A stretch of DNA of 64,000 bases from Pseudomonas sihuiensis (GTDB lineage: Bacteria > Pseudomonadota > Gammaproteobacteria > Pseudomonadales > Pseudomonadaceae): NCBI RefSeq assembly GCF_900106015.1, contig NZ_LT629797.1, positions 62,001 through 126,000 on the forward strand, written 5' to 3'. The translations under genes and the position numbers were made by a program. Below are positions 45,359 through 55,911 of the stretch, one piece after another (the first letter of the stretch is position 1; every line of letters begins with the position of its first letter). The notes below the pieces were generated by a model. The model did not search any database. It saw nothing but the letters and a program-made list of their open reading frames with translations, and had not been told where the DNA came from.

Positions 45359-45883
45359 ATGACCCTCATCCTAGGAATCGATCCCGGTTCGCGCATTACC
45401 GGCTATGGCGTGGTACGCGATACCGGGCGTGGCTGCGAGTACGTCGCCTCGGGCTGCATTCGTACCGGCAACGGTCCCTTGGCCGAGCGTCTACAGATCG
45501 TCTTTCGCGGCGTCAGCGAGGTGATTCGTACCCATGGCCCGGTGACCATGGGCATCGAGCAGGTGTTCATGGCGCGCAATGCCGATTCGGCGCTCAAGCT
45601 GGGGCAGGCGCGTGGCGCAGCCATCGTCGCCGCGGTGGAGGCGGGGCTGGAGGTGAGCGAATACACCGCGACCCAGGTCAAGCAGGCCGTGGTCGGCACC
45701 GGTGCGGCGGACAAGCAGCAGGTGCAGATGATGGTCATGCACCTGCTCAAGCTGGTGCAGAAGCCGCAGATCGACGCCTCCGATGCTCTGGGCATCGCCC
45801 TGTGTCATGCCCATCATCGGCAGAGTCTCATTCCCCATGGGCTGGCCGGCGCCAAGCGCCGCGGCGGCCGTCTTCGTTTGTAA
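45359..45883 (+). CDS. ruvC: Holliday junction resolvase RuvC
   Basis: 174-residue endonuclease that nicks Holliday junctions symmetrically. The four acidic catalytic residues are all present: Asp8 (GIDPGS), Glu67 (GIEQVF), Asp139 and Asp142 (IDASDALG). First gene of ruvCAB; the ruvA start follows 21 bp later. No LexA box was noticed upstream. Confidence 0.97.
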   Translation: MTLILGIDPGSRITGYGVVRDTGRGCEYVASGCIRTGNGPLAERLQIVFRGVSEVIRTHGPVTMGIEQVFMARNADSALKLGQARGAAIVAAVEAGLEVSEYTATQVKQAVVGTGAADKQQVQMMVMHLLKLVQKPQIDASDALGIALCHAHHRQSLIPHGLAGAKRRGGRLRL

Positions 45884-45904
45884 TCGGATCAAAGGAAAAC
45901 AGCG

Positions 45905-46510
45905 GTGATCGGACGTTTGCGCGGCACCCTGGCGGAGAAGCAGCCGCCGCATTTGCTTCTGGATGTGAATGGCGTTGGTTATGAGCTGGAAGTGCCGATG
46001 ACGACCCTATATCGTCTGCCTGCGGTGGGTGAGCCGGTAACCCTGCACACTCATCTGGTGGTGCGTGAGGATGCGCATCTGCTCTACGGCTTTTTCGAGA
46101 AGCGCGAGCGTGAGCTGTTTCGCGAGCTGATTCGCCTCAATGGCGTCGGCCCCAAGCTGGCGCTGGCCCTGATGTCCGGGCTCGAAGTCGACGAACTGGT
46201 GCGTTGCGTGCAGGCGCAGGACACGGCCGCCCTGGTCAAGGTGCCGGGTGTCGGCAAGAAAACCGCCGAGCGTCTGCTGGTCGAACTCAAGGACCGCTTC
46301 AAGGCCTGGGAGTCGATACCGTCCATCGCGCCCCTGGTGGTTGAACCTCAACTGGCGCAGGCAGTCTCAAGCGCGGAGAACGACGCCGTCAGTGCGCTGA
46401 TATCCCTCGGGTACAAGCCGCAGGAGGCCAGCCGAGCCGTTGCTGCCGTCAAGGAGGACGGTATGAGCAGTGAAGATTTGATCCGACGCGCACTGCGCGG
46501 CATGGTTTAG
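45905..46510 (+). CDS. ruvA: Holliday junction branch-migration protein RuvA
   Basis: 201 residues starting at GTG 45905 ([16 protein letters not shown]). OB-fold domain I, two helix-hairpin-helix motifs ([11 protein letters not shown] and [12 protein letters not shown]) that bind junction DNA, and a C-terminal domain III that contacts RuvB. Full length. Confidence 0.97.
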   Translation: MIGRLRGTLAEKQPPHLLLDVNGVGYELEVPMTTLYRLPAVGEPVTLHTHLVVREDAHLLYGFFEKRERELFRELIRLNGVGPKLALALMSGLEVDELVRCVQAQDTAALVKVPGVGKKTAERLLVELKDRFKAWESIPSIAPLVVEPQLAQAVSSAENDAVSALISLGYKPQEASRAVAAVKEDGMSSEDLIRRALRGMV

Positions 46511-46523
46511 TGGAACCTTATTG

Positions 46524-47576
46524 ATGATCGAAGCCGATCGCCTGATTACCGCCAGCCCACGTGAGCGCGAAGAGCAGCAGGATCGTGCCATTCGCCCGTT
46601 GCGCCTGGCCGACTATATCGGTCAGCCCGTGGTGCGTGAGCAGATGGCGCTGTTCATCCAGGCTGCGCGGGGCAGGGCCGAAGCGCTCGACCACACGCTG
46701 ATCTTCGGCCCACCGGGTCTGGGCAAGACCACCCTGGCCAATATCATCGCCGAGGAAATGGGCAGCTCGATCAAGAGCACGTCCGGCCCGGTCCTCGAGC
46801 GTCCGGGGGATCTGGCGGCGCTGCTGACCAACCTGGAAAGTGGCGATTTGCTGTTCATCGACGAAATTCATCGTCTTTCTCCGGTGGTCGAGGAAGTGCT
46901 GTACCCGGCCATGGAGGATTTTCAGCTCGACATCATGATCGGCGAGGGGCCAGCAGCGCGCTCGATCAAGCTGGATCTGCCGCCCTTCACTCTGGTCGGC
47001 GCCACTACCCGTGCCGGCATGCTGACCAACCCGCTGCGTGACCGTTTCGGTATCGTCCAGCGCCTCGAGTTCTACGGTATCGAGGATCTCGCCACCATCG
47101 TCTCGCGTTCGGCCGGGATTCTCGGTTTGCCCATCGAGGCCAAGGGTGCTTATGAAATCGCTCGTCGCGCGCGCGGTACGCCGCGTATCGCCAACCGCCT
47201 GCTGCGCCGCGTGCGTGATTTCGCCGAGGTGCGCGGCACGGGCCATATCTCCCAGTCCATCGCCGATCAGGCGTTGAACCTGCTGGATGTCGACGAGCGT
47301 GGCTTCGATCATTCCGACCGACGTCTACTGCTGGCCATGATCGAGAAGTTCGACGGCGGCCCGGTAGGGCTGGACAGCCTGGCTGCAGCCATCGGCGAGG
47401 AGCGCCATACCATCGAGGACGTGCTCGAGCCTTACCTGATTCAGCAAGGCTACATGATGCGCACTCCACGTGGGCGTGTGGTCACCCGGCATGCCTATTT
47501 GCATTTCGGCCTGAACATCCCCAAGCGCTCGGGCGATGCGCCCAGTGGCGATCTTTTCAGTGCGGGTGACGAATGA
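46524..47576 (+). CDS. ruvB: Holliday junction branch-migration ATPase RuvB
   Basis: 350-residue AAA+ motor. Walker [10 protein letters not shown] (62-70), Walker B FIDEIHR, sensor 1 GATTRAG, and the C-terminal winged helix ([13 protein letters not shown]). I use ATG 46524, 13 bp after the ruvA stop; a TTG three bases upstream is less likely. Confidence 0.97.
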   Translation: MIEADRLITASPREREEQQDRAIRPLRLADYIGQPVVREQMALFIQAARGRAEALDHTLIFGPPGLGKTTLANIIAEEMGSSIKSTSGPVLERPGDLAALLTNLESGDLLFIDEIHRLSPVVEEVLYPAMEDFQLDIMIGEGPAARSIKLDLPPFTLVGATTRAGMLTNPLRDRFGIVQRLEFYGIEDLATIVSRSAGILGLPIEAKGAYEIARRARGTPRIANRLLRRVRDFAEVRGTGHISQSIADQALNLLDVDERGFDHSDRRLLLAMIEKFDGGPVGLDSLAAAIGEERHTIEDVLEPYLIQQGYMMRTPRGRVVTRHAYLHFGLNIPKRSGDAPSGDLFSAGDE

Positions 47577-47629
47577 CGAAAAAATTGTTACCAGGCCGGA
47601 TTGGCAAGCAGCAGGCCGGGGACTAGAGT

Positions 47630-48082
47630 ATGCGCGCGCAAAACGGAGTCCAGCCGTTCAGCCACCATTGCCGGGTCTATTACGAAGACACCGACGCGGG
47701 CGGCATCGTCTACTACGTCAACTACCTCAAATTCATGGAGCGGGCTCGTACCGAGCGCCTGCGTGAGCTGGGTTATGCCCAGTCGACGCTTGCCGGTGAG
47801 GGCCTGTTGTTCGTTGTGCATTCGGCCGAAGCGCGTTATCACGCGCCGGCACGCCTGGATGACGAGCTGGTGATCAGCGCCGATGTGATCGAATTGAACC
47901 GTGCCAGCCTGCGCTTTCGTCAACAGGTCAGGCGGGCTGCGGATGATGCGCTGCTCTGCGAAGGGCAGTTTCTGGTGGCCTGTGTGCGCGCCGACAACTT
48001 GAAACCCCGGGCTATCCCCGAATCCCTGCGACACGCGTTCGCCGGGACGCAGGCGCCGGGTCCAATTGCAGCAGGAGAGTAA
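47630..48082 (+). CDS. ybgC: Tol-Pal-associated acyl-CoA thioesterase YbgC
   Basis: 150-residue hotdog thioesterase. The 4HBT active-site Asp is in [19 protein letters not shown] (Asp22). YbgC acts on acyl-CoA or acyl-ACP at the inner membrane and is the usual first gene of the tol-pal cluster. It ends 2 bp before tolQ. Confidence 0.95.
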   Translation: MRAQNGVQPFSHHCRVYYEDTDAGGIVYYVNYLKFMERARTERLRELGYAQSTLAGEGLLFVVHSAEARYHAPARLDDELVISADVIELNRASLRFRQQVRRAADDALLCEGQFLVACVRADNLKPRAIPESLRHAFAGTQAPGPIAAGE

Positions 48083-48084
48083 GC

Positions 48085-48780
48085 GTGGAAGCTAACGCCG
48101 TTGACCATATGTCGATGTGGAGTCTGATCAGTAACGCCAGTCTGTTGGTTCAGCTGGTGATGCTGACCCTGGTGGCCGCCTCGGTCATTTCCTGGGTGAT
48201 GATCTTCCAGCGTAGTAATGCCATCCGCGCCGCCAAGCGTGCTCTGGACAACTTCGAGGATCGTTTCTGGTCCGGGATCGATCTGTCCAAGCTGTATCGC
48301 CAGGCCGGCAGCAACCCCGATCCGGATTCCGGTCTGGAGCAGATCTTCCGCGCCGGCTTCAAGGAATTTTCCCGCCTGCGTCAGCAGCAGGGCGTCGACC
48401 CTGACGCGGTGATGGACGGTGTGGCGCGCGCCATGCGTGTGGCCATCTCCCGCGAGGAAGAGAAGCTGGAAACCGCGCTGCCGTTCCTCGCTACTGTAGG
48501 TTCCACCAGCCCGTACATCGGCCTGTTCGGTACCGTATGGGGCATCATGAACTCCTTCCGCGGTCTGGCTCAGGTGCAGCAGGCCACCCTGGCCACCGTC
48601 GCCCCGGGTATCGCCGAAGCGCTGATCGCTACCGCCATCGGTCTGTTCGCGGCGATTCCGGCGGTCATCGCCTACAACCGCTTCTCTGCCCGCGGCGAAA
48701 TGCTGATCGGCCGCTACTACACCTTCGCCGACGAGTTCCAGGCCATCCTGCACCGCAAGGTGCATACCTCGGAAGACTAA
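48085..48780 (+). CDS. tolQ: Tol-Pal system proton channel subunit TolQ
   Basis: 231 residues beginning at GTG 48085. MotA/ExbB-type protein with three membrane segments (about 18-40, 137-160, 172-195) and a cytoplasmic loop. With TolR it uses the proton motive force to energise TolA for outer-membrane constriction at division. Confidence 0.97.
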   Translation: MEANAVDHMSMWSLISNASLLVQLVMLTLVAASVISWVMIFQRSNAIRAAKRALDNFEDRFWSGIDLSKLYRQAGSNPDPDSGLEQIFRAGFKEFSRLRQQQGVDPDAVMDGVARAMRVAISREEEKLETALPFLATVGSTSPYIGLFGTVWGIMNSFRGLAQVQQATLATVAPGIAEALIATAIGLFAAIPAVIAYNRFSARGEMLIGRYYTFADEFQAILHRKVHTSED

Positions 48781-48807
48781 GACGCGCGCACAGGATAGGT
48801 TCTAGCC

Positions 48808-49260
48808 ATGGCGAGAATTCGCAACAGACGCAAACCGGTCGCCGAGATGAACGTGGTGCCCTACATCGACGTGATGCTGGTGCTGCTGGTCATCTTCATG
48901 GTCACCGCGCCCATGCTCAACCAGGGCGTCAAGGTCGATCTGCCCAAGGTCAGCAGCGAAGCGCTGCCGCAGGACAACGACGCCCAGGTGCTGACCATTT
49001 CCATCAAGGCCGACAAGACCTACTACTGGAACATGGGCAGCGAGGTCGACGTCGACACCGAGCAGGAGCGAGCCTCCACCCTCGAGCAGATGACTCAGGC
49101 CGTTTCGGCGATCATTGCCGAGAACCGCCGCCAGGGTAAGCAGGTGCAGGTGTTCGTGCGCGGTGATCGCACAGTCGACTACGGCACCGTGATGGCGGCC
49201 ATGGGCGGCTTGCAGCAGGCCGACGTGGGCAACGTCGGATTGATTACCGAGGCGCCCTGA
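48808..49260 (+). CDS. tolR: Tol-Pal system subunit TolR
   Basis: 150 residues. ExbD-type: short cytoplasmic N-terminus, one membrane segment with the essential Asp21 (YIDVMLVLLVIFMV), and a periplasmic domain that binds peptidoglycan. The tolA ATG begins at the tolR stop codon (TGATG), implying coupling. Confidence 0.97.
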   Translation: MARIRNRRKPVAEMNVVPYIDVMLVLLVIFMVTAPMLNQGVKVDLPKVSSEALPQDNDAQVLTISIKADKTYYWNMGSEVDVDTEQERASTLEQMTQAVSAIIAENRRQGKQVQVFVRGDRTVDYGTVMAAMGGLQQADVGNVGLITEAP

Positions 49261-50240
49261 TGCAGCAGACCGAGCGTTCGCAGTCGGAAAGCTACTTCTG
49301 GCCCGTGGTCTGGGCCGTGGGTCTGCATGTCCTGATGTTCGCCATGTTGTTCGTCAGCTTCGCCTTCACGCCGGAGCTGCCACCGGCGCGTCCGGTGGTT
49401 CAGGCTACGCTGTACCAGTTGCAGTCGCAGAGCCAGGCCACCACCCAGACCACGCAGAAGGTGGCAGGTGAGGCGCAGAAGACCTCGGCGCCGCAGTTCG
49501 AGACCGAAAGGCTCGAGCAGAAGAAGGCCGAGGAGCAGAAGCAGGCCCAGGCTGAAGCGCAGAAGGTAGCCGCGGCCAAGAAAGCCGAGGAACAAAAGAA
49601 GGCTGAAGAGGCTCGAAAGGCCGAGCAGGCCAAAGCCGAAGCTGCGAAGAAGGCCGAAGCCGAAAAGGCTGCCGAGCAGAAGCGCCAGGCCGATATCGCC
49701 AAGAAGCGCGCCGAGGAAGAGGCGAAGAAGAAAGCCGCTGAAGAGGCGAAGAAAAAGGCCGCTGCAGAAGAGGCGAAGAAGAAGGCGGCAGCTGCCGAGG
49801 CAGCGAAGAAGAAGGCCGCCGAGGATGCCAAGCGCAAGGCTGAAGAGGCCCGACGCAAGGCAGCCGAGGATCAGAAGGCAGCGGCGCTGGCCGAGTTGCT
49901 CTCGGACAACGTGCAGAACCAGCAGGCGCTGGCGGAAACCCATGGCGACAAGGTGGCCGGCAACCTTGATGATCTGATCATCAAGCTGATCACCGAGAAC
50001 TGGCAGCGACCGATGTCGGCGCGCCGCGGCATGAGCGTCGAGCTGCTGATTCAGATGTTGCCCGATGGCACCGTGACCAATGCCAGCGTATCGCGCTCCA
50101 GTGGCGATGCGCCGTTCGACAACTCGGCCGTGGCTGCTGTACGCAACGTCGGGCGTATTCCCGAGATGCAACAATTGGATCGCGCTACCTTCGACCGTAT
50201 GTACAGGCAGCGACGCGTTATTTTCAAACCGGAGGATTGA
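49260..50240 (+). CDS. tolA: Tol-Pal envelope-spanning protein TolA
   Basis: 326 residues: one membrane segment (about 15-40) ahead of a long Ala/Lys/Glu-rich helix (about 85-215, repeats of AKKKAAEEA type), and a globular C-terminal domain III (about 225-326) which binds TolB/Pal partners and colicins. The low-complexity helix is normal for the family, not a frameshift or tandem DNA repeat artefact. Confidence 0.96.
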   Translation: MQQTERSQSESYFWPVVWAVGLHVLMFAMLFVSFAFTPELPPARPVVQATLYQLQSQSQATTQTTQKVAGEAQKTSAPQFETERLEQKKAEEQKQAQAEAQKVAAAKKAEEQKKAEEARKAEQAKAEAAKKAEAEKAAEQKRQADIAKKRAEEEAKKKAAEEAKKKAAAEEAKKKAAAAEAAKKKAAEDAKRKAEEARRKAAEDQKAAALAELLSDNVQNQQALAETHGDKVAGNLDDLIIKLITENWQRPMSARRGMSVELLIQMLPDGTVTNASVSRSSGDAPFDNSAVAAVRNVGRIPEMQQLDRATFDRMYRQRRVIFKPED

Positions 50241-50245
50241 GCTCT

Positions 50246-51544
50246 GTGAACAACCTGATTCGTATCGCCCTGTTGGGGCTGGTCATGCTGGTCGGTAGCG
50301 TCCAGGCGGCCGACCCGCTGGTGATCTCCCAGGGCGCTGACCGCGCCACACCCATTGCTGTCGTGCCGTTCGGCTGGCAGGGTGGTTCGGTGCTGCCTGA
50401 AGACATGTCGCAGATCATCGGCAACGACCTGCGCAACTCCGGCTACTTCGAACCGATCCCGCGGCAGAACATGATCAGCCTGCCGACCCAGGCCAGCGAA
50501 GTCATCTACCGCGACTGGAAAGCGCTCGGCGCCCAATACGTGCTGGTCGGCAATATCGTGCCCAATGGTGGCCGCTTGCAGATTCAGTATGCGCTGTTCA
50601 ACGTCAGTACCGAGCAGCAGGTCATGACCGGCAATGTCGGTGGTGGCACCGATCAGTTGCGCGATATGGCTCACCATATCGCCGACCAGTCGTTCGAGAA
50701 GCTCACCGGCGTCAAGGGGGCATTCTCCACGCGCCTGCTGTACGTCACTGCCGAGCGCATGGGCACCAACAACACCCGTTACACCCTGCAGCGCTCCGAC
50801 TACGACGGTGCCCGTGCGGTGACCCTGCTGCAATCACGCGAGCCGATCCTCTCGCCGTCTTTCGCGCCGGATGGCCGCCGTATCGCTTACGTGTCGTTCG
50901 AGCAGCGTCGCCCGCGCATTTTCGTACAGCACATCGACACCGGGCGTCGTGAGCAGATCACCAACTTCGAAGGCCTCAATGGCGCGCCGGCCTGGTCGCC
51001 GGATGGCAATCGCCTGGCCTTCGTGCTGTCGCGCGATGGCAACCCGGAAATCTACGTGATGGATATGGGCAGCCGGCAGATGCGGCGCATTACCAACCAT
51101 TACGCCATCGATACCGAACCCTTCTGGGGTAAGGATGGTCAGACCCTTTACTTCACCTCGGATCGTGCGGGTCGTCCGCAGATCTATAAGACCAACATCA
51201 ATAGCGGGGCTGTGGAGCGAGTGACCTTCGTCGGTAACTACAACGCCAACCCGAAATTGTCGGCTGATGAGAAGACCCTGGTGATGATTCATCGTCAGGA
51301 TGGCTTCACCGTGTTCAAGGTGGCTGCACAGGATCTGGAAACCAACCGTTTGCGCATACTTTCAGACACAAGTTTGGATGAGTCGCCCACTGTTGCGCCC
51401 AATGGCACCATGCTAATCTACGCCACCCGCCAGCAGGGCCGGGGAGTCTTGATGTTGGCGTCCACCAATGGACGCGTGAGGCTCCCTCTTCCTACCGCTC
51501 AAGGCGAAGTTCGAGAGCCTTCTTGGTCCCCTTACCTGAACTGA
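50246..51544 (+). CDS. tolB: Tol-Pal periplasmic beta-propeller protein TolB
   Basis: 432 residues. I choose GTG 50246, which follows the tolA GGAGG by 10 bp; a TTG at 50237 is also in frame. Signal peptide ends VQA (about 21), then the N-terminal alpha/beta domain with the TolA-box and six propeller blades of the APSWSPDG/FSPDG type. It links Pal to TolA. Confidence 0.96.
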   Translation: MNNLIRIALLGLVMLVGSVQAADPLVISQGADRATPIAVVPFGWQGGSVLPEDMSQIIGNDLRNSGYFEPIPRQNMISLPTQASEVIYRDWKALGAQYVLVGNIVPNGGRLQIQYALFNVSTEQQVMTGNVGGGTDQLRDMAHHIADQSFEKLTGVKGAFSTRLLYVTAERMGTNNTRYTLQRSDYDGARAVTLLQSREPILSPSFAPDGRRIAYVSFEQRRPRIFVQHIDTGRREQITNFEGLNGAPAWSPDGNRLAFVLSRDGNPEIYVMDMGSRQMRRITNHYAIDTEPFWGKDGQTLYFTSDRAGRPQIYKTNINSGAVERVTFVGNYNANPKLSADEKTLVMIHRQDGFTVFKVAAQDLETNRLRILSDTSLDESPTVAPNGTMLIYATRQQGRGVLMLASTNGRVRLPLPTAQGEVREPSWSPYLN

Positions 51545-51598
51545 TGCGGTGCTACACCTTTTTGCTTAACACAACTGGGGTTCATTAGGAGTTACATG

Positions 51599-52096
51599 AT
51601 GGAAATGCTGAAATTCGGTAAGTTCGCTGCACTGTCCCTGGCTCTCGCCGTTGCTGTAGGTTGCTCCTCCAAAGGCGGCGACGCTGCTGGTGAAGGCGCA
51701 GTTGACCCGAACGCTGGCTACGGTGCCAACACTGGCGCTGTTGATGGCAGCCTGAGCGAAGAAGCTGCTCTGCGCGCTATCACCACCTTCTACTTCGAGT
51801 ACGACAGCTCCGACCTGAAGGCCGAAGCTATGCGCGCTCTGGACGTACACGCCAAGGACCTGAAAGGCAACGGCGCTCGCGTCGTTCTGGAAGGCCACGC
51901 TGACGAGCGCGGTACCCGTGAGTACAACATGGCTCTGGGCGAGCGTCGTGCCAAGGCCGTTCAACGCTACCTGGTTCTGCAGGGCGTTTCCCCGGCTCAG
52001 CTGGAACTGGTTTCCTACGGCGAAGAGCGTCCGGTTGCCACTGGCAACGACGAGCAGTCCTGGGCTCAGAACCGTCGCGTAGAGCTGCGTAAGTAA
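51599..52096 (+). CDS. oprL: Peptidoglycan-associated lipoprotein Pal (OprL)
   Basis: 165 residues from ATG 51599 (an ATG three bases earlier is also in frame). Lipobox AVGC (Cys22), a Gly-rich linker, and the OmpA-like peptidoglycan-binding domain with [14 protein letters not shown]. Anchors the outer membrane to the wall. Fits P. aeruginosa OprL almost word for word in its N-terminus. Confidence 0.97.
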   Translation: MEMLKFGKFAALSLALAVAVGCSSKGGDAAGEGAVDPNAGYGANTGAVDGSLSEEAALRAITTFYFEYDSSDLKAEAMRALDVHAKDLKGNGARVVLEGHADERGTREYNMALGERRAKAVQRYLVLQGVSPAQLELVSYGEERPVATGNDEQSWAQNRRVELRK

Positions 52097-52102
52097 GCTG
52101 CC

Positions 52103-52915
52103 ATGCGAGATTGCCGCCGTATCCTGACCCTTCTGGCACTCGCCTTGCCGCTTGCGGCGATGGCGGAGGTTCCCGTACTGGAAAGCAGCTCCATGCAACA
52201 GGGCAGCAGCTATCCACCGGCGGGTTATGGTACGGCCGGCACCTACGCCGGAGCGGGTGCGCAAGCACCCGCTTCTGCGCAGGGTATGCTGTTCAATCAG
52301 CTCGAGCAGATGCAGCAGGAAATTGCGCAACTGCGTGGCATGGTCGAAGAGCAGCAGAATGAAATCCAGCGCCTCAAGCAGGAAGGCCTGGAGCGTTACC
52401 AGGATCTGGACCAACGCATTTCCTCTGGCGCCGCTGCCGGTGGAGCTCCCGCACAGAATTCAGCCGATGGCGCGGTAAACGCCAATGGGACCCCGACGCC
52501 ACCTGCCGCACAGCAGCAGGCCAGCGCCGAGCCGGGTGATCCGGCCAAGGAAAAACTCTATTACGACGCTGCCTTCGACCTGATCAAGGCCAAGGACTTC
52601 GACAAGGCGTCGCAGGCGTTCAGCGCCTTTCTCAATCGTTATCCCAACAGCCAGTACGCGGGTAACGCGCAGTATTGGCTGGGCGAAGTGAATCTGGCCA
52701 AGGGTGATCTGCAAGCAGCCGGTCAAGCCTTTGCCAAGGTCAGCCAGGCCTATCCGAGCCACCCCAAGGTGCCGGATTCGCTGTTCAAGCTGGCCGATGT
52801 CGAACGTCGCCTGGGTCACAACGACAAGGCCCGTGGCATCCTTCAGCAAGTCATCGCGCAGTACCCGGGTAGCTCGGCCGCCCAACTGGCCCAGCGCGAT
52901 CTGCAGCGGCTGTAA
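52103..52915 (+). CDS. cpoB: Cell division coordinator CpoB (YbgF)
   Basis: 270 residues. Signal peptide about 1-19 (ending AAMA), coiled-coil trimerisation segment (about 65-100), Pro/Ala/Gln-rich linker and C-terminal TPR repeats (from about 145) containing YDAAFDLIKAKDF and YWLGEV. CpoB coordinates PBP1B and Tol activity at the septum. Last gene of the cluster, followed by a terminator. Confidence 0.94.
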   Translation: MRDCRRILTLLALALPLAAMAEVPVLESSSMQQGSSYPPAGYGTAGTYAGAGAQAPASAQGMLFNQLEQMQQEIAQLRGMVEEQQNEIQRLKQEGLERYQDLDQRISSGAAAGGAPAQNSADGAVNANGTPTPPAAQQQASAEPGDPAKEKLYYDAAFDLIKAKDFDKASQAFSAFLNRYPNSQYAGNAQYWLGEVNLAKGDLQAAGQAFAKVSQAYPSHPKVPDSLFKLADVERRLGHNDKARGILQQVIAQYPGSSAAQLAQRDLQRL

Positions 52916-52929
52916 GCCAGCAATTGACG

Positions 52930-52957
52930 AAAAACCCGCGCTCGTCGCGGGTTTTTC
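52930..52957 (+). terminator. Terminator of the tol-pal cluster
   Basis: AAAACCCGCG-CTCGT-CGCGGGTTTTT; begins 15 bp after the cpoB stop. Confidence 0.92.
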
Positions 52958-52980
52958 TTATCTGGCCTCGCGTGATCCAT

Positions 52981-52986
52981 TAGAAT
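52981..52986 (+). promoter_or_regulatory. Likely -10 box of queE
   Basis: TAGAAT directly after the tol-pal terminator, about 143 bp ahead of the queE ATG. The leader shows no preQ1 riboswitch pattern. Confidence 0.4.
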
Positions 52987-53129
52987 GCGCGCTCGCATGC
53001 GAGGCGGGGTTTCAGCTCGGCTGATGTCCTTGTCGCCATGCCTTGTCGAATGTCGGCCACTGCCGGCGTTCCTGTCTTTTCACGCAACGGAAGCGGATGG
53101 CCTGTTTCGTCATCACGCTCGTGGCTACC

Positions 53130-53777
53130 ATGCAAGAAACTCTGCGTATCACCGAGATTTTCTACTCGTTGCAGGGGGAGACGCGTACCGCCGGCTTGCC
53201 GACGGTATTCGTGCGCCTTACCGGCTGCCCCCTGCGCTGTCAGTACTGTGACACCGCCTATGCCTTCAGTGGCGGCGAGATCGTCACGTTGGACAGTATC
53301 CTCGACCAGGTGGCCGCCTATCGGCCGCGCTACGTCTGCGTCACCGGCGGCGAGCCGCTGGCTCAACCCAACTGCATCCCTCTGCTTGCGCGTCTGTGTG
53401 ATGCCGGTTATGAGGTGTCGCTGGAAACCAGTGGTGCGCTCGACGTCTCAGCGGTCGATGCACGGGTTAGCAAGGTGCTCGATCTGAAGACGCCTGGATC
53501 TGCCGAAGTGCAGCGCAATCGTTACGAGAATGTCCAGTGGCTGACACGCAACGATCAGGTCAAGTTCGTCATCTGCTCGCGTGAAGACTACGACTGGGCA
53601 GTATCCAAATTGATCGAATATGACCTGGCTGCTCGTGCCGGTGAGGTGCTGTTCTCGCCCAGCCACAAACAGGTCGATGCACGTGCCCTGGCCGACTGGA
53701 TCGTGGCCGACAACCTGCCCGTACGCCTGCAATTGCAGCTGCACAAGATTCTCTGGAACGACGAGCCGGGACACTGA
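53130..53777 (+). CDS. queE: 7-carboxy-7-deazaguanine synthase QueE
   Basis: 215-residue radical SAM enzyme of queuosine synthesis (CPH4 to CDG). Cluster-binding Cys33, Cys37 and Cys40 in [11 protein letters not shown] (CX3CX2C variant known in QueE), preceded by FYSLQGE. ATG 53130 chosen; an in-frame 29-codon extension to 53043 lacks family similarity. It is 2 bp from queC. Confidence 0.94.
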   Translation: MQETLRITEIFYSLQGETRTAGLPTVFVRLTGCPLRCQYCDTAYAFSGGEIVTLDSILDQVAAYRPRYVCVTGGEPLAQPNCIPLLARLCDAGYEVSLETSGALDVSAVDARVSKVLDLKTPGSAEVQRNRYENVQWLTRNDQVKFVICSREDYDWAVSKLIEYDLAARAGEVLFSPSHKQVDARALADWIVADNLPVRLQLQLHKILWNDEPGH

Positions 53778-53779
53778 AT

Positions 53780-54454
53780 ATGAACGACAAGAAAGCGGTC
53801 ATCCTCCTTTCCGGTGGCCTGGACTCGGCCACTGTGGTCGCCATGGCCAAGGCAGAGGGCTACGCCTGCTACAGCATGAGTTTCGATTATGGCCAGCGTC
53901 ATCGCGCCGAGCTGCAGGCGGCCGAGCGCGTCGCCCGGCAACTGGGCGTGGTCGAGCACAAGGTGATCGGCCTGAACCTCAACGGCATCGGCGGTTCGGC
54001 GTTGACCGACAGCAGCATCGCCGTGCCCGAATCGCCCACTGAAGGTATTCCCGCGACCTACGTGCCAGCGCGTAATACGGTGTTTCTGGCGCTGGCGTTG
54101 GGCTGGGCCGAGGTGCTGGGGGCACGCGATATCTTCATTGGCGTCAACGCGGTGGACTACTCGGGCTACCCGGATTGCCGCCCGGAATTCGTCGAGGCTT
54201 TCGAGCGCATGGCCAACCTGGCGACCAAGGCGGGTGTGGAGAGGCAGGGCTTTGTCATCCGCGCACCGCTGCAGCAGATGAGCAAGGGCGAAATCATTCA
54301 GGCCGGTATGCGACTGGGCGTGGACTATGCGCTAACCGTCTCCTGCTACCAGGCCGATGATGACGGCCGCGCCTGTGGCAAGTGCGACAGCTGCCGTCTG
54401 CGCGCCGCCGGTTTCGTCGCCGCTGGCGTACCCGATGCTACCCGCTACTTCTGA
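53780..54454 (+). CDS. queC: 7-cyano-7-deazaguanine synthase QueC
   Basis: 224-residue ATP-dependent ligase that converts CDG to preQ0. PP-loop LSGGLDSAT (10-18) and the C-terminal zinc site [10 protein letters not shown] with an upstream Cys (SCYQ). Co-transcribed with queE; the other que genes are not in the window. Confidence 0.96.
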   Translation: MNDKKAVILLSGGLDSATVVAMAKAEGYACYSMSFDYGQRHRAELQAAERVARQLGVVEHKVIGLNLNGIGGSALTDSSIAVPESPTEGIPATYVPARNTVFLALALGWAEVLGARDIFIGVNAVDYSGYPDCRPEFVEAFERMANLATKAGVERQGFVIRAPLQQMSKGEIIQAGMRLGVDYALTVSCYQADDDGRACGKCDSCRLRAAGFVAAGVPDATRYF

Positions 54455-54472
54455 AAAAGTTTTCGCGAAGTG

Positions 54473-54500
54473 TTGATTTCCTGAATTAAATCAGTATCAT
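54473..54500 (+). promoter_or_regulatory. Promoter of tRNA-Lys
   Basis: TTGATT (54473-54478), 16-bp spacer and TATCAT (54495-54500), 13 bp ahead of the tRNA. A GC-rich discriminator (GCGCCTCGCG) follows, as usual for stringently controlled stable RNA genes. Confidence 0.65.
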
Positions 54501-54512
54501 GCGCCTCGCGTT

Positions 54513-54588
54513 GGGTCGTTAGCTCAGTTGGTAGAGCAGTTGGCTTTTAACCAATTGGTCGTAGGTTCGAATCCTACACGACCCACCA
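54513..54588 (+). tRNA. tRNA-Lys (anticodon TTT)
   Basis: 76 nt with encoded CCA. Acceptor GGGTCGT pairs with ACGACCC; D-arm contains AGCTCAGTTGGTAGAGC, anticodon loop CTTTTAA with TTT at 54546-54548, T-arm GTAGG TTCGAAT CCTAC. The same tRNA lies after queC in P. aeruginosa. Confidence 0.98.
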
Positions 54589-54594
54589 GATCGC

Positions 54595-54624
54595 AAAAGC
54601 CAGTCGTGAGACTGGCTTTTTTTT
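54595..54624 (+). terminator. Terminator after tRNA-Lys
   Basis: AAAAGCCAGTC-GTGA-GACTGGCTTTT followed by TTTT; 7 bp after the tRNA end. Confidence 0.93.
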
Positions 54625-54685
54625 GCTCTCGGAAAAGCCCTCTGGCCCGATGCTGCCCTGCCTGTGGCGATGGGCAGCCAGGGGG

Positions 54686-54691
54686 TATACT
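54686..54691 (+). promoter_or_regulatory. -10 box of nadA
   Basis: TATACT, 36 bp ahead of the nadA ATG, with no strong -35. Confidence 0.5.
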
Positions 54692-54726
54692 CGCAGCTCG
54701 CTCAAGAGCGCCGCAGGTTCGATGAT

Positions 54727-55785
54727 ATGACGCAGATTTCCGAACGCCTTCTGGTTCAAGCCCACCTCGATGCCAAGCAGCCCAAGCCGCTGACCGCCGA
54801 GGAGGAGGCCTTCTATCGCCGCGAAATCGCCGCTGAGCTGAAGAAGCAGAACGCGGTGCTGGTGGCGCACTACTACTGCGATCCGGTGATCCAGGCGCTG
54901 GCCGAGGAAACCGGCGGTTGCGTTTCCGACTCCCTGGAAATGGCCCGCTTCGGCAATCAACACCCGGCGCAGACCGTGGTGGTGGCTGGGGTCAAGTTCA
55001 TGGGCGAGACGGCGAAGATCCTCAATCCGGAAAAGCGCGTGCTGATGCCAACGCTGGAGGCGACCTGTTCGCTGGATCTGGGCTGCCCGGTGGATGAGTT
55101 CTCGGCTTTCTGCGATCAGCATCCCGAGCGCACCGTGGTGGTGTATGCCAACACCTCGGCGGCGGTGAAGGCGCGTGCCGACTGGGTGGTGACCTCCAGC
55201 TGCGCGCTGGAGATCGTCGAGAGCCTGATGGACAACGGCGAGACCATCATCTGGGCGCCGGACAAGCATCTGGGCAACTACATCCAGCGCGAGACCGGCG
55301 CCGACATGCTGCTGTGGGACGGCGCCTGCATCGTGCACGAGGAGTTCAAGTCCAAGCAACTGCTGGACATGAAGGCGCTTTACCCAGACGCTGCCATTCT
55401 GGTGCACCCGGAATCGCCGCAGAACGTGGTCGAGCTGGCTGACGCCGTGGGCTCCACCAGCCAGCTGATCAAGGCGGCGCAGACCCTGCCGAATTCCACC
55501 TTCATCGTCGCCACCGACCGCGGCATCTTCTACAAGATGCAGCAGCTGTGCCCGGACAAGACCTTCATCGAGGCGCCCACAGCCGGCAACGGCGCGGCAT
55601 GCCGCAGCTGCGCGCACTGCCCGTGGATGGCGATGAACACCCTGGAGCGCGTGCTGACCGGCTTGCGTCAGGGCTCCGGCGAGATTCATGTCGACCCGGC
55701 GCTGATTCCCAAGGCTATCAAGCCGCTCAAGCGCATGCTCGATTTCACCCAGGCGGCGCGGATGAAGGTCGCCGGTAACGCCTGA
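54727..55785 (+). CDS. nadA: Quinolinate synthase NadA
   Basis: 352-residue [4Fe-4S] enzyme that condenses iminoaspartate with DHAP in NAD biosynthesis. The three conserved cluster cysteines appear as Cys114 (EATCSL), Cys201 (GACIVHE) and Cys298 (CRSCAHCPW), matching E. coli spacing. ATG 54727 chosen; upstream in-frame codons run through the promoter. Confidence 0.96.
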   Translation: MTQISERLLVQAHLDAKQPKPLTAEEEAFYRREIAAELKKQNAVLVAHYYCDPVIQALAEETGGCVSDSLEMARFGNQHPAQTVVVAGVKFMGETAKILNPEKRVLMPTLEATCSLDLGCPVDEFSAFCDQHPERTVVVYANTSAAVKARADWVVTSSCALEIVESLMDNGETIIWAPDKHLGNYIQRETGADMLLWDGACIVHEEFKSKQLLDMKALYPDAAILVHPESPQNVVELADAVGSTSQLIKAAQTLPNSTFIVATDRGIFYKMQQLCPDKTFIEAPTAGNGAACRSCAHCPWMAMNTLERVLTGLRQGSGEIHVDPALIPKAIKPLKRMLDFTQAARMKVAGNA

Positions 55786-55800
55786 TAGGCATGCAGTAAA

Positions 55801-55830
55801 AAGAAGCCCAGCCAATGCTGGGCTTCTTGC
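55801..55830 (+). terminator. Terminator after nadA
   Basis: AAGAAGCCCAGC-CAAT-GCTGGGCTTCTT followed by GCTTT; a 12-bp perfect stem 15 bp after the stop. Confidence 0.88.
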
Positions 55831-55834
55831 TTTA

Positions 55835-55898
55835 CGTAGCCCGGATGCAATCCGGGAATGGTGAGAGGCCAATACCCCCGGATTGCATCCGGGCTACG
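55835..55898. repeat. REP-like inverted pair between nadA and the LOG gene
   Basis: Arms 55835-55856 (CGTAGCCCGGATGCAATCCG...) and 55877-55898 are perfect 22-bp reverse complements around a 20-bp spacer. Third repeat sequence type in the window. It lies in the tail-to-tail gap of nadA (+) and the LOG gene (-). Confidence 0.88.
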
Positions 55899-55911
55899 GC
55901 AACTCGTCAGC

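Noticed and set aside
49500..49900. Tandem repeats in tolA as a mobile or CRISPR-like array
   Set aside because: They are imperfect codon-level repeats of an Ala/Lys/Glu helix normal for TolA; no spacers and no cas genes.
52987..53129. preQ1 riboswitch in the queE leader
   Set aside because: No class I-III preQ1 pattern (in particular no A-rich pseudoknot strand next to the ribosome site) was visible.
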